Shown here one piece after another: positions 52,160 to 61,063 of a stretch of DNA of 64,000 nucleotides. The position numbers and the translations under genes were made by a program. The stretch is taken from the NCBI GenBank assembly GCA_031277805.1, contig JAITLR010000007.1:62001-126000 (forward strand). Reading direction: 5' to 3'. Numbering within the stretch: the stretch's first letter is position 1; every line of letters begins with the position of its first letter. Under the pieces are notes generated by a model that was given only the letters and a program-made list of their open reading frames with translations, did not search any database and was not told where the DNA came from. Source of the DNA: Comamonas sp. GTDB lineage: Bacteria; Pseudomonadota; Gammaproteobacteria; Burkholderiales; Burkholderiaceae_C.

Positions 52160-53254
52160 ATGACTTTTGCTGCTTCTCATTCCCGTCTTTCCCTGCCCCG
52201 TGTTGCCCTGGGGCAAAGCGATCTGCGCGTCAGTCCCATCTGCCTGGGCACCATGACTTTTGGCGAGCAGGTGAACGAGGCTGAAGCCCACCGCATCATG
52301 GACCGGGCCGTGGAGCGCGGTGTGGACTTCTTCGACACGGCCGAGATGTATGCCGTGCCCGCGCGCGAAGCTACATGCGGCACGACGGAGGCCATCATCG
52401 GTCGCTGGCTCAAAACCCGCCCCGGCATGCGCGACCGGATCACGCTGGCCAGCAAGGTGGCCGGCCCAACGCGCGGCATGCCCTGGGTTCGCAAGGGCGC
52501 GGGCATGACGGCTCAGGACATCGTCAACTCCTGCGATGCCAGCCTCAAGCGATTGCAGACCGAGGTGATCGACCTCTACCAGATTCACTGGCCCGAGCGT
52601 CATGTGCCCGCGTTTGGCGCCATGTATTACGACCCGAAAAAAGAGCATGCGGCCACGCCCATCCATGAGCAGTTGCAGGCACTGGCTGGCCTGGTCCAGC
52701 AAGGAAAAATTCGCCATATCGGTTTGTCCAACGAAACGCCTTATGGCGTGCACGAGTTCGTGCGCCTGGCCGAGCAGCATGGCCTGCCGCGCGTGGCGAG
52801 CACGCAGAACCCGTACTGTCTGGTCAACCGCAGTTATGAAAACGCGCTTGACGAAAGCTGTGACCGCCTGGGCGTCTCTCTGCTGGCTTATTCGCCGCTG
52901 GGCTTTGGTCTGCTGACCGGCAAGTTTGACCAGTTCGCGCCTACCGAGCCCGGCGCGCCCAAGGAGGCGCGCATTGCCAAATATGAGTCCGTGCAAAGGC
53001 AGCGTTGGGGGCGCCCCGATGCGCTGGCCGCCGCCCGCCGCTACAACGCGCTGGCGCGTCAGCATGGGCTGACACCGGTTCAGATGGCACTGGCTTTTTG
53101 CTATACGAAGTGGCAGGTGGCCAGCACCATCATCGGCGTGACCTCGGTGGCGCAACTGGATGAAGACCTCAACGCCTGGGGCACAGAGCTGTCTGCCGAA
53201 CTGCTGGCCGAGATCGACAAGATCCGCTGGGAAATGCGTGACCCCGCGGTGTAA
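52160..53254 (+). CDS. Aldo/keto reductase (Tas-like)
   Basis: 364 residues from ATG 52160. AKR features: LGTMTFGEQ, the catalytic tetrad DTAEMY (Asp, Tyr), Lys in LASKVAGP and His in LYQIHWPERH. The cofactor end has LLAYSPLGFGLLTGK. NADPH-linked reduction is expected; substrate unknown. It is flanked on both sides by copies of the same inverted-repeat element, and codon use does not obviously differ. Confidence 0.88.
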   Translation: MTFAASHSRLSLPRVALGQSDLRVSPICLGTMTFGEQVNEAEAHRIMDRAVERGVDFFDTAEMYAVPAREATCGTTEAIIGRWLKTRPGMRDRITLASKVAGPTRGMPWVRKGAGMTAQDIVNSCDASLKRLQTEVIDLYQIHWPERHVPAFGAMYYDPKKEHAATPIHEQLQALAGLVQQGKIRHIGLSNETPYGVHEFVRLAEQHGLPRVASTQNPYCLVNRSYENALDESCDRLGVSLLAYSPLGFGLLTGKFDQFAPTEPGAPKEARIAKYESVQRQRWGRPDALAAARRYNALARQHGLTPVQMALAFCYTKWQVASTIIGVTSVAQLDEDLNAWGTELSAELLAEIDKIRWEMRDPAV

Positions 53255-53275
53255 GCACTGCAGTAATGAGGGAAA

Positions 53276-53320
53276 ATAGCTGCTGGCCCATATAGGGCAA
53301 GCGCAAGCAGCTATCAAAAT
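53276..53320 (+). repeat. REP-like short repeat
   Basis: AATAGCTGCTGGCCC and GCAAGCAGCTATC form an imperfect hairpin 20 bp after the Tas stop, matching the repeat type seen elsewhere in the window. Confidence 0.5.
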
Positions 53321-53327
53321 TGAAAGC

Positions 53328-53388
53328 GACTTACGCAAATCAACTTCGGTCAAGAGCCTGGCCTCAAGACAGCTTGTTTGCGTAAGTC
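53328..53388. repeat. Inverted-repeat element, copy 2
   Basis: GACTTACGCAAAT (53328-53340) and GTTTGCGTAAGTC (53376-53388) are inverted arms (12 of 13). The second arm ends 10 bp before the YbaK start codon. Confidence 0.55.
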
Positions 53389-53398
53389 CATATTGAAT

Positions 53399-53899
53399 AT
53401 GGCAAAAAAAGACAAAAACGCCCATGTGAGCGAGACACCAGCCACGCAGATGCTCAAGGCCCACAAGGTGGAGTTCACCGAGCATCCTTATGAATATGTG
53501 GAGCATGGCGGCACCGAGGAATCGGCCCGCCAGCTGGGTCTGGATGAGCATGCCGTTGTCAAGACTCTGGTCATGCAGGATCAGGATGCCAAGCCGCTGA
53601 TTGTGCTCATGCATGGTGACTGCAAGGTATCGACCAAGAATCTGGCGCGCCAGATCGGCGCCAAGAGTGTGGAGCCCTGCAAGCCCGAAGTGGCCAACCG
53701 CCACAGCGGCTATCTGGTGGGAGGCACTTCTCCCTTCGGGACCAAGCGCGAGATGCCTGTCTATATCGAGGAAACGATTCTGGAGCTGCCGCGCATTGCC
53801 ATCAACGGCGGGCGGCGCGGCTATCTGGTGCAGCTGGCTCCCAAGGTTTGTACCGATCTGCTCAATGCCCAGCCCGTGCACTGTGCGCTGGCAGAATAA
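53399..53899 (+). CDS. ybaK: Cys-tRNA(Pro)/Cys-tRNA deacylase (YbaK/EbsC)
   Basis: 166 residues from ATG 53399. YbaK features: ETPATQMLKAHKVEFTEHPYEY, VVKTLVMQ, the Lys in KVSTKNLAR and SGYLVGGTSPFGTK. The enzyme hydrolyses mischarged Cys-tRNA(Pro). No strong ribosome site is seen because the start lies beside an inverted repeat. Confidence 0.87.
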   Translation: MAKKDKNAHVSETPATQMLKAHKVEFTEHPYEYVEHGGTEESARQLGLDEHAVVKTLVMQDQDAKPLIVLMHGDCKVSTKNLARQIGAKSVEPCKPEVANRHSGYLVGGTSPFGTKREMPVYIEETILELPRIAINGGRRGYLVQLAPKVCTDLLNAQPVHCALAE

Positions 53900-53965
53900 G
53901 CGCTATTGCAGCGATGCTGCTGTGCCTATCACTACACCGGCCAGAACCTGGCAAGGATTTCACAA

Positions 53966-54652
53966 TTGAACGCCCTCTATCCCCTGATCGCCGTGGTTGC
54001 GGCCTATCTGATCGGATCTCTGTCATTTGCCGTCATCGTCAGCCGTGTCATGGGGCTCAACGACCCGCGCACCTACGGCAGCGGCAACCCTGGTGCCACC
54101 AATGTACTGCGCTCGGGCAGCAAGGCTGCTGCGGCCGTCACCTTGCTGCTGGATGCACTCAAGGGGCTGGTGCCCGTGCTGCTGGTCAAGATGTTTGGCG
54201 AGCGCTTCGGCCTTGGTGACAGCACCGTGGCCCTGGCGGCGCTGGCCGCGTTTCTGGGCCATCTGTACCCGGTCTTCTTCGGCTTCAAGGGCGGCAAGGG
54301 CGTGGCCACGGCCCTGGGCGTGCTGCTGGGCATCAGTGGCTGGCTGGGTCTGGCCACGGCGCTGACCTGGCTGATCATTGCCGTGTTCTTCCGCTATTCC
54401 TCGCTGGCGGCTCTGGTGGCTTCGATCTTTGCCCCCGTGTATTACGTGCTGTGCAACGGCATTGTCTGGAATGCGGAGACCCCGATCACCGCAGCCATCG
54501 TGGTCATGGCCATGCTGCTGATCTGGCGTCACCGTGAGAACATCCAGCGTCTGATGGCGGGCAAGGAGTCCAAACTGGGCCAGAAAAAAGCCGATGCGGG
54601 CAAGCCCGAAGCGGCAGCCCCCCGAAATGCAAACAAGGGTAAGCGTCGTTGA
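53966..54652 (+). CDS. plsY: Glycerol-3-phosphate acyltransferase PlsY
   Basis: 228 residues from TTG 53966 (AAGGAT in front). Multi-pass membrane enzyme with the PlsY motifs [23 protein letters not shown] and [21 protein letters not shown]. It transfers an acyl group from acyl phosphate to glycerol-3-phosphate, the first step of phospholipid synthesis. The C-terminal ~30 residues are a Lys/Ala-rich extension. Confidence 0.9.
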   Translation: MNALYPLIAVVAAYLIGSLSFAVIVSRVMGLNDPRTYGSGNPGATNVLRSGSKAAAAVTLLLDALKGLVPVLLVKMFGERFGLGDSTVALAALAAFLGHLYPVFFGFKGGKGVATALGVLLGISGWLGLATALTWLIIAVFFRYSSLAALVASIFAPVYYVLCNGIVWNAETPITAAIVVMAMLLIWRHRENIQRLMAGKESKLGQKKADAGKPEAAAPRNANKGKRR

Positions 54653-54792
54653 GTGCTCTTTGTCAGGGTCGGGGCGCATGTAATACTCGGCCCGGTCCGG
54701 CAGCCACCTTTTCAGGAATGGTTGCCTATGTTTTTACGCTTCAGCCCAGGTTCAAAGGGCGCTTCAAGCTTTCAATCAAATAGCAATTCAGT

Positions 54793-56322
54793 ATGGCCTC
54801 CAGCCCATCGCAGCGTGACTACAGCGCTCCTTGCCCTGGTTGCGGCGCGCCGGTTCATTTCAGCAGCGCGCAGGCCAGCTTTGCCGTCTGCGAGTTCTGT
54901 CGCAGCACCGTGGTGCGCGATGGCGAAGTGCTCAAGCGCGTCGGTTCCATGGCCGAGGTGTTCGAGGACTACAGCCCGCTGCGCATCGGTGCTTCGGGCA
55001 TGTTCAAGCGCAATGGCAAGCCCGAGCCTTTCACCCTGGTCGGACGAGCACAGTACAAGAGCGGTGCCGGCAACTGGTCGGAGTGGATGGCCACGCTCAG
55101 CAACGGTGATCTGGCCTATCTGAGCGAGGACAACGGCAGTTTTGTCTTTGCGCTGCCCTGGACGCCGCCCGGATGGGATGTCAAGGCGTTCTCGCCCCAG
55201 CAGTGGCGCATGGGCAGGGAAGTTGCTGCAGGCTCGGAATCCTTCACCGTCACCAGCATTCAGGACGCGCAACTGTTGGCGGCCCAGGGCGAGCTGGCAC
55301 AGCTGCCGGCACTGGGCAAGAGCTTCAAGCTGGTGGAGTTGCGCAACGACAAGGACCAGATCCTGTCGGTGGACTTCAGTGGCAAGCAGCCTGGCTTCAC
55401 GCTGGGTGTGCCGGTGCAGCTGGACGGCCTGCAGATGCAGGGGCTGCGTGACGCGGCTGCGACCAAAAAGGAAGAGGGTCGCCACTTCAACTGTCCCAAG
55501 TGTGGCGCCGTGGTTCCCGTGCGCTTTGACAGCACCAAGGCCATGAGTTGCCCCAGCTGCGGCAGTCTGGTCGATATGTCCAAGGGCATGGGGGGCGAGC
55601 TCAGTTATGCGGAGCAGCGCAAAAAGGTCAAGTCCGCCATTCCACTGGGCAGGGAGGGAACGCTGGAGGGTTTGAAGTGGCAGGTGGTCGGCTTTCAAAG
55701 GCGTATCGGCCGTGGCCTGGGTGAGGATGAGGACGACAGCTTCGAGTGGGACGAGTACCTGCTCTACAACCAGAAAGCCGGTTTTTCCTTTATCGTGGAT
55801 TCCGAGGATGGCTGGAGCACGGGGCGCGTCATCAATGGCGCACCCAAGCTCAACAAGAGCGGCACGACAGCCACCTATCTGCAGCGCAAGTACCAGCGCG
55901 ACTACGCCTATCTGGCCGAGACCCAATACGCCGAAGGCGAGTTTTACTGGCCGGTGTTCAAGGGGCAGAAGTCCAGCAATGTGGACTATGCCAATGGCGG
56001 CAAGCAGTCCACGCTGGCGCTGGAGACTGCCAATAACGAGACCACCTGGACCCACGGGCAACGCGTATCGGTGCAGACGCTGGCCAAGGCGTTCGGAGTG
56101 GACAAGCTCAAGGATCGCTCACAGGTCAGCCCGCTGTCCGGCAGCGGCTTCAGCTGGGGCACGATCCTGTTCTGGCTGTTCGTGCTGCTGTTCTTCCTGC
56201 CGCTCCTGAAGGCTTGCATATTCAGTCCCAGCTGCGACCCTCGCACGGACCCCAACTGCAGCTATAGCCGCTCCAGCAGCGGTTCCTACGGCGGCTACAC
56301 CTCTGGCGGAAGCCACAAGTAA
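54793..56322 (+). CDS. DUF4178 protein with two zinc ribbons
   Basis: 509 residues. Zinc-ribbon pairs are CPGCGA...CEFC (residues ~14-36) and CPKCG...CPSCG (residues ~234-257). DUF4178-like domains follow each ribbon: YSPLRIGASGMF, and IPLGREGTLEGLKWQVVGFQ. A C-terminal membrane helix (FWLFVLLFFLPLLKACIF, ~residues 457-475) and a Ser/Gly-rich tail close it. It starts a four-gene polyamine-type module. Confidence 0.8.
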   Translation: MASSPSQRDYSAPCPGCGAPVHFSSAQASFAVCEFCRSTVVRDGEVLKRVGSMAEVFEDYSPLRIGASGMFKRNGKPEPFTLVGRAQYKSGAGNWSEWMATLSNGDLAYLSEDNGSFVFALPWTPPGWDVKAFSPQQWRMGREVAAGSESFTVTSIQDAQLLAAQGELAQLPALGKSFKLVELRNDKDQILSVDFSGKQPGFTLGVPVQLDGLQMQGLRDAAATKKEEGRHFNCPKCGAVVPVRFDSTKAMSCPSCGSLVDMSKGMGGELSYAEQRKKVKSAIPLGREGTLEGLKWQVVGFQRRIGRGLGEDEDDSFEWDEYLLYNQKAGFSFIVDSEDGWSTGRVINGAPKLNKSGTTATYLQRKYQRDYAYLAETQYAEGEFYWPVFKGQKSSNVDYANGGKQSTLALETANNETTWTHGQRVSVQTLAKAFGVDKLKDRSQVSPLSGSGFSWGTILFWLFVLLFFLPLLKACIFSPSCDPRTDPNCSYSRSSSGSYGGYTSGGSHK

Positions 56323-56354
56323 CGCACCCTACATCTCATCAGAGGAGAGAGATC

Positions 56355-56570
56355 ATGTTTGACTGGTTCAACCCCCAGAATTTCTTCGGCTCCATCATTT
56401 ACGCGCTGGTGGGCGTGGTGGTGTTCTGGCTGTGCTTCATCATCATCGACAAGATCACGCCCGTGGACATGTGGGCCGAGATTGTCGAGAAACACAACAA
56501 GGCTCTGGCCATGGTGGTGGCTGCCATGTGCCTGGGGATCAGCATCATCGTCGCAGCGGCGATTCACTAA
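56355..56570 (+). CDS. DUF350 small membrane protein
   Basis: 71 residues with two hydrophobic segments (residues ~12-32 and 49-69) and the family-like FWLCFIIIDKITP. DUF350 (YjfL-type) proteins occur with polyamine-linked and stress operons. AGGAGAG precedes the start. Confidence 0.78.
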   Translation: MFDWFNPQNFFGSIIYALVGVVVFWLCFIIIDKITPVDMWAEIVEKHNKALAMVVAAMCLGISIIVAAAIH

Positions 56571-56576
56571 ACGCTA

Positions 56577-56700
56577 AGCACCCCCTGAGGCGCTGCGCGC
56601 CTTCCCCCTCTCTGCTTCGCGGAGGGGGTCGACATCTTCGCTGCGGGGCGGCGGGGCCGCCCAGGCCCTTGCTCGCTGTCCCTGACTTTGGGCCGCGCGC
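56577..56700 (+). repeat. Comamonadaceae-type GC-rich intergenic repeat
   Basis: CACCCCCTGAGGCGCTGCG, CTTCCCCCTCTCT and GGAGGGGG, then CTGCGGGGCGGC and CCTTGCT follow one another. The same order occurs in reverse complement at 61705-61803. Confidence 0.6.
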
Positions 56701-56747
56701 GTTTTGGCAGAGGGGCGGTGCACCTGTTTTACGGTTAAAGGAATTTG

Positions 56748-58298
56748 ATGACTTCGATGGTGGCCGACGAGCATAGTGCTGGCCAGGGGCCTCGGCCCAT
56801 TGATGTGGCGCTGCTGTTCAGCGTGTTTGTGATTGCAGCCTGCGGTTTGCTCTACGAGCTGGCGGCGGGTGCACTGGCGTCCTATCTGCTGGGCGATTCG
56901 GTACTGCAGTTCTCGACCATCATCGGCACCTATCTGTTTGCCATGGGCATAGGCTCGTGGCTGTCGCGCTATTTCGAGGAGCAACTGCCCGCGCATTTTC
57001 TGCGTGTGGAGCTGATGGTGGCGCTGATCGGCGGTGCCTTGCCGGCAGTGCTGTTTCTGGCCAATGCCTATGCACCTGGTGCATTCCGCTTTTTGCTCTA
57101 TGGCATGGTGCTGGTGGTGGGTACGCTGGTGGGGCTGGAGATTCCTCTGGTCATGCGCATCCTGAAGCGCAATGCTTCGCTCAAGGATCTGGTTTCCAAG
57201 GTTCTGACCTTTGACTATCTGGGGGCGCTGGCAGTGTCCATGGCATTTCCCATCGTGCTGGTGCCCAAACTGGGTCTGGTGCGCACGGGTCTGCTGTTCG
57301 GCTTCATGAACGCTGCAGTGGCCGTGTGGGCGCTGGTGCTGTTCAAGCATGAACTGCGTCAGCTCCGTGCCCACGCGTGGGCTTGCGTATTGGTGATGAT
57401 GACACTGGGATTGGGTGTTTTTGGCGCCGATCACCTGACCCGTCTGGCCGATGATCACTTCTACCAGGATCGCATCGTGCTGAGCAGCAGCTCGCCATAT
57501 CAGCGCATCGTGGTCACGCAGGGACGCCAGGGCGCGCGCTTGTACCTGAATGGCAATCTGCAATTCGCCCAGAGCGATGAATACCGCTATCACGAAGCGC
57601 TGGTGCACCCTGCCATGGCTGCGCATGGCGCTCCAAAGAAGATAGCCGTTCTCGGTGGGGGCGATGGCATGGCGGTGCGTGAGGTGCTCAAATACCCCAC
57701 GGTTGAGTCCGTGGTACTGGTGGAGCTGGATCCGGCCATGACCGATCTGTTTCGCACCAATGCCATGATGACGGCACTCAACGGCAATGCGTTCAACGAT
57801 CCACGTGTGAGCATTGTCAACACGGATGCATTTCACTGGCTGCAGCAGGGCAGCGATACATTTGATGTCATCGTGGTGGACTTTCCCGATCCCACCAATT
57901 TCGCCATCGGCAAGCTGTTCACCAACAGCTTCTATGCGCTGCTGGACAAGCGGCTGGCCGCCAGCGGTTATGCCGTGGTGCAGACCACTTCGCCCTTGAT
58001 TGCACGAAAGAGCTTCTGGACCGTGGCGACGACCGTCGAATCGGTGGGGCTAACGGCCACGCCCTATCACGCCCATGTGCCGAGTTTCGGTGAGTGGGGC
58101 TTTGTGCTGGCCAGCCACAGGCCCTGGCACGAGCCCGAGACGCTGCCCCAAGGTCTGCGCTTTCTGAGCCTGCCCACCTTGCGACTGATGTTCGACTTTC
58201 CGCTCGATATGGCCCGCGTTCCTACCGAGGTCAACCGACTCTCGAATCAGGTGCTGGTCAACACCTATGAGCGCGAGTGGGGCAAGGTGGAGCATTGA
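56748..58298 (+). CDS. Membrane-anchored polyamine aminopropyltransferase-like protein
   Basis: 516 residues from ATG 56748 (AAAGGA in front). The N-terminal ~210 residues hold about seven membrane helices (ACGLLYELAAGALASYLLG and following). The C-terminal half is a spermidine-synthase-type domain with SSSPYQRIVVTQ, LYLNGNLQFAQSDEYRYHEALVHP, VLGGGDGMAVREVLKY and VVDFPDPTNFAIGKL. It should transfer an aminopropyl group from decarboxylated SAM at the membrane; the acceptor is unknown. Coupled to the next gene. Confidence 0.85.
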   Translation: MTSMVADEHSAGQGPRPIDVALLFSVFVIAACGLLYELAAGALASYLLGDSVLQFSTIIGTYLFAMGIGSWLSRYFEEQLPAHFLRVELMVALIGGALPAVLFLANAYAPGAFRFLLYGMVLVVGTLVGLEIPLVMRILKRNASLKDLVSKVLTFDYLGALAVSMAFPIVLVPKLGLVRTGLLFGFMNAAVAVWALVLFKHELRQLRAHAWACVLVMMTLGLGVFGADHLTRLADDHFYQDRIVLSSSSPYQRIVVTQGRQGARLYLNGNLQFAQSDEYRYHEALVHPAMAAHGAPKKIAVLGGGDGMAVREVLKYPTVESVVLVELDPAMTDLFRTNAMMTALNGNAFNDPRVSIVNTDAFHWLQQGSDTFDVIVVDFPDPTNFAIGKLFTNSFYALLDKRLAASGYAVVQTTSPLIARKSFWTVATTVESVGLTATPYHAHVPSFGEWGFVLASHRPWHEPETLPQGLRFLSLPTLRLMFDFPLDMARVPTEVNRLSNQVLVNTYEREWGKVEH

Positions 58299-60046
58299 TG
58301 ATGGGGCCATTGATTGGCAAGCTGCATCGCCGTGACTGGCTCAGATGGGTTGCAGCCAGCGCTGCCGGTGCAAGCACGTTGACGGCCTGCAAGCCGGTGG
58401 AGCCTGAGTTGGCGGATTTGCCCGGCGGTTTTACTGGCGTGGCGCTGGAGCGCGGTCATAGCCTGCGCCCGTTCTGGCAGCGGCTGGCTCAGGGGCTGGA
58501 GCTGCCGGCCCCTGCCGTGGTGCACCGCGCGCCTGTGGTGATTGCTGGCGGCGGCATGGCGGGATTGGCCGCCGCCCGCGCGCTGGAGTTGGCGGGTGTG
58601 GGGGATGCCGTTCTGCTTGACACCCAGGCGGCTATGGGCGGCAACAGCCAGGGCGGAGAGCTCAAAGGCATAGCCTGCCCCCTGGGCGCACACTATCTGC
58701 CGGTGCCTGGAGATTCGGCCTGGGAGATACAGGACTGGCTGCAGGAACTGGGGCTGCGCAAACAGGTGGCGGGGCGCTGGCAGTACGAGGAGCGTTATCT
58801 TTGCCATAGTCCCCAGGAGCGGCTCTATCTGGATGGACACTGGCAGGAGGGGCTGCTGCCGGTGCAGGGTGTGGCTGCTCGAACCCTTGAGCAATATGCA
58901 CGCTTTGAGCAATGCATGAGCGCCGTCATGACCGAGTCGGCTTTTGCCATGCCGTCGATTCGTGTCTGGCAGCGCGAGGGGCGCCTGCCGGAAGCGCATG
59001 CCCGACTCGATGCCCTGCGCTTTGACGACTGGCTGGCTCAGCAGGGGCTGGATGACGAGTATCTGCTCTGGTATCTCAACTATTGCTGCCGAGATGATTT
59101 TGGCGCAGGCATTCACCGCGTTGCGGCCTGGGCGGGACTGCATTATTTCGCCAGCCGGCATGGCTTTCATGCACCTCGCGCTGCGGCGGATACCCGTTCC
59201 GATGAGGATGGCGAACAGGTGCTGACCTGGCCTCAGGGCAATGGCTGGCTGTCGCAGCAACTGGTGAAGCGGCTCAAGGCCACGCAGCTGAACACCGACT
59301 GCAGCGTGCTTTCCATTACCGAAGGTCGGGATGGCGTGCAGGTTGACACCTGGCACCATGGCCGCCGCCAGCATGAGCGCTGGCTGGCGGCGCGCTGCGT
59401 GGTCGCGCTGCCCAGTTTTGTCGCGGCGCGCGTGCTGCGCAATCCACCGGATTTTTTGCGCACAGTGGCGGCGCGGCTGGACTGGGCGCCCTGGCTGGTG
59501 GCGAATATCCATATCGACCGGCAACTGGCCGACTACCCGGGAGCCGAGCCTGCCTGGGACAATGTGCTGTACCAGGACGGCAATCAGGGGGGGCTGGGCT
59601 ATGTGGACGCGGGCAGTCAGCGGCTCGATCGCATCACCCGTCAGCCCACGGTGCTCAGCTACTACCAGGCACTCGGTGATTGGGAACAGGGCCGTCAGCA
59701 GTTGCTGCAACAGCCTTTTGAATACTGGCGCGAACGTATCGTAGGCACGCTCAGCGGCCCTCATACCGATCTGTTGCTGAGGGCCACGCGCATGGAGATC
59801 ACACGCTACGGGCATGCCATGCCGATTCCGCGCGTCGGTGATCAGCGGGTTTTGAGTGAAATCGCGCTGAAGTCCAATACTGGAAAGCGCAAGGCGCTAT
59901 TGAATGGTGAGCGTGTGGAGCTTCTGCCCGCGCCTGCGGCTGGACGTTTGATCTTTGCCCATTCCGATTGGGCCGGTTACTCCGTGCTGGAAGAAGCGTT
60001 CACCCGAGGCCACCATGCAGGGCTGTGGGCTGCGCAGGGCTCATGA
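58298..60046 (+). CDS. FAD-dependent amine-oxidase-like lipoprotein
   Basis: 582 residues. The N-terminus has a twin-arginine motif HRRDWLRW followed by a lipobox LTAC (Cys ~residue 28), so export as a folded lipoprotein is likely. FAD binding is at VVIAGGGMAGLAAARALE, with a C-terminal FAD-type ending FAHSDWAGYSVLEEAFTRGHHAG. It resembles flavin amine oxidases. Its start overlaps the aminopropyltransferase stop, so it may oxidise that enzyme's product. Confidence 0.8.
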   Translation: MMGPLIGKLHRRDWLRWVAASAAGASTLTACKPVEPELADLPGGFTGVALERGHSLRPFWQRLAQGLELPAPAVVHRAPVVIAGGGMAGLAAARALELAGVGDAVLLDTQAAMGGNSQGGELKGIACPLGAHYLPVPGDSAWEIQDWLQELGLRKQVAGRWQYEERYLCHSPQERLYLDGHWQEGLLPVQGVAARTLEQYARFEQCMSAVMTESAFAMPSIRVWQREGRLPEAHARLDALRFDDWLAQQGLDDEYLLWYLNYCCRDDFGAGIHRVAAWAGLHYFASRHGFHAPRAAADTRSDEDGEQVLTWPQGNGWLSQQLVKRLKATQLNTDCSVLSITEGRDGVQVDTWHHGRRQHERWLAARCVVALPSFVAARVLRNPPDFLRTVAARLDWAPWLVANIHIDRQLADYPGAEPAWDNVLYQDGNQGGLGYVDAGSQRLDRITRQPTVLSYYQALGDWEQGRQQLLQQPFEYWRERIVGTLSGPHTDLLLRATRMEITRYGHAMPIPRVGDQRVLSEIALKSNTGKRKALLNGERVELLPAPAAGRLIFAHSDWAGYSVLEEAFTRGHHAGLWAAQGS

Positions 60047-61045
60047 GTCGCTCAGTACTCTGCTGCCTGGCAGCTTGACCATACGGTAAAGCGCGGCACT
60101 GCCGCGAGCACTGTGCACACCCAGCTGGGCCATGGAGCGCAGGTCCAGGTCCAGCGTCAGTGAGGAGCGTGCCAGCGCAGAGCGGATCTGGGGTCGGCGG
60201 TTCGCCATGTGCAGTATCGGTGGATACAGGCCATGGCCGTCGGCGTCGATCACGCTGGCAATCTGGGGTTCGGTGGGGCAGGGGCCTCTGCGCAGCACCA
60301 CGGCAATTTCACCGTTGTCCAGCTGCACATAGGTACCGGGAGGGTAGGGGCCCACGACCTCCGTCAACGCCTGTTTGACTTCATCGGCATATTGCTGGTC
60401 CTGCTGCAGAATCTGCAGGGACTCGGCCGCCGAGCGGCCACCGCGAGTCTTGCGCGGGCTGATCAGCGCAGCATAGCGGTCCACCGTGCCGAGGATACGC
60501 ACCAGGCGCTGCACGGGCTGAAGCTGCGCAAGTGGAGCAGGGGGAGGAATCTCATGGTGGTGCTGCACGACCTTCAGCCACAGGGGATCGCGCACCAGCA
60601 GATGCTCCAGCAGCACACGGCCCTCCGTGGGGTGCAGCTTCACTTTTTCGGACTGCAGGGGAGATAGTGGTTCACGCTGCTCGGCCAGCTGGTTTTGCAG
60701 CGTCGTCATGCCGATATTCATTGTCAGCGCGGCCTGAATCAGTGTGTCGCGCTCGGACTGCTGCAACTGCAGTACTTTGGACAGCGCATGGCACAGGCCT
60801 GCGCATATCAGGGCATGAGAGGGGCTGTAGCCCACGGTAGTGGAGCTTGCGCGCTGGAACATCAGGTACAGCGCCACATCGGTGTCATGGCTGATCAGAT
60901 CCTGCAGCCACAGGTCGATCTGCTGCAGCTTGGGCGTGAAGCCTGGCATGCGCAGCGGCTCGCTCAGCAGCACGGACAGGGCTGCCTCCAGGTCGGACCA
61001 CAGGCCCAGCAGATCTTCGTAGGACTCTTCGTTGCGTGCTTGCAT
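60041..61045 (-). CDS. Degenerate HD-GYP-like protein
   Basis: 334 residues. A region from ~85 to 220 aligns with HD-GYP phosphodiesterases (LHPTEGRVLLEHL, VVQHHHE), but the first HD reads SH-A and the GYP is missing. It is therefore probably inactive as a phosphodiesterase and may bind c-di-GMP. Its stop overlaps the convergent FAD gene by 6 bp. Confidence 0.68.
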   Translation of the reverse strand: MQARNEESYEDLLGLWSDLEAALSVLLSEPLRMPGFTPKLQQIDLWLQDLISHDTDVALYLMFQRASSTTVGYSPSHALICAGLCHALSKVLQLQQSERDTLIQAALTMNIGMTTLQNQLAEQREPLSPLQSEKVKLHPTEGRVLLEHLLVRDPLWLKVVQHHHEIPPPAPLAQLQPVQRLVRILGTVDRYAALISPRKTRGGRSAAESLQILQQDQQYADEVKQALTEVVGPYPPGTYVQLDNGEIAVVLRRGPCPTEPQIASVIDADGHGLYPPILHMANRRPQIRSALARSSLTLDLDLRSMAQLGVHSARGSAALYRMVKLPGSRVLSDS

Positions 61046-61063
61046 GGGGTATGCGCTTGCGCT

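Noticed and set aside
51971..53881. Minus-strand ORF of over 600 codons
   Set aside because: Antisense to Tas-like and YbaK genes; no recognisable domain.
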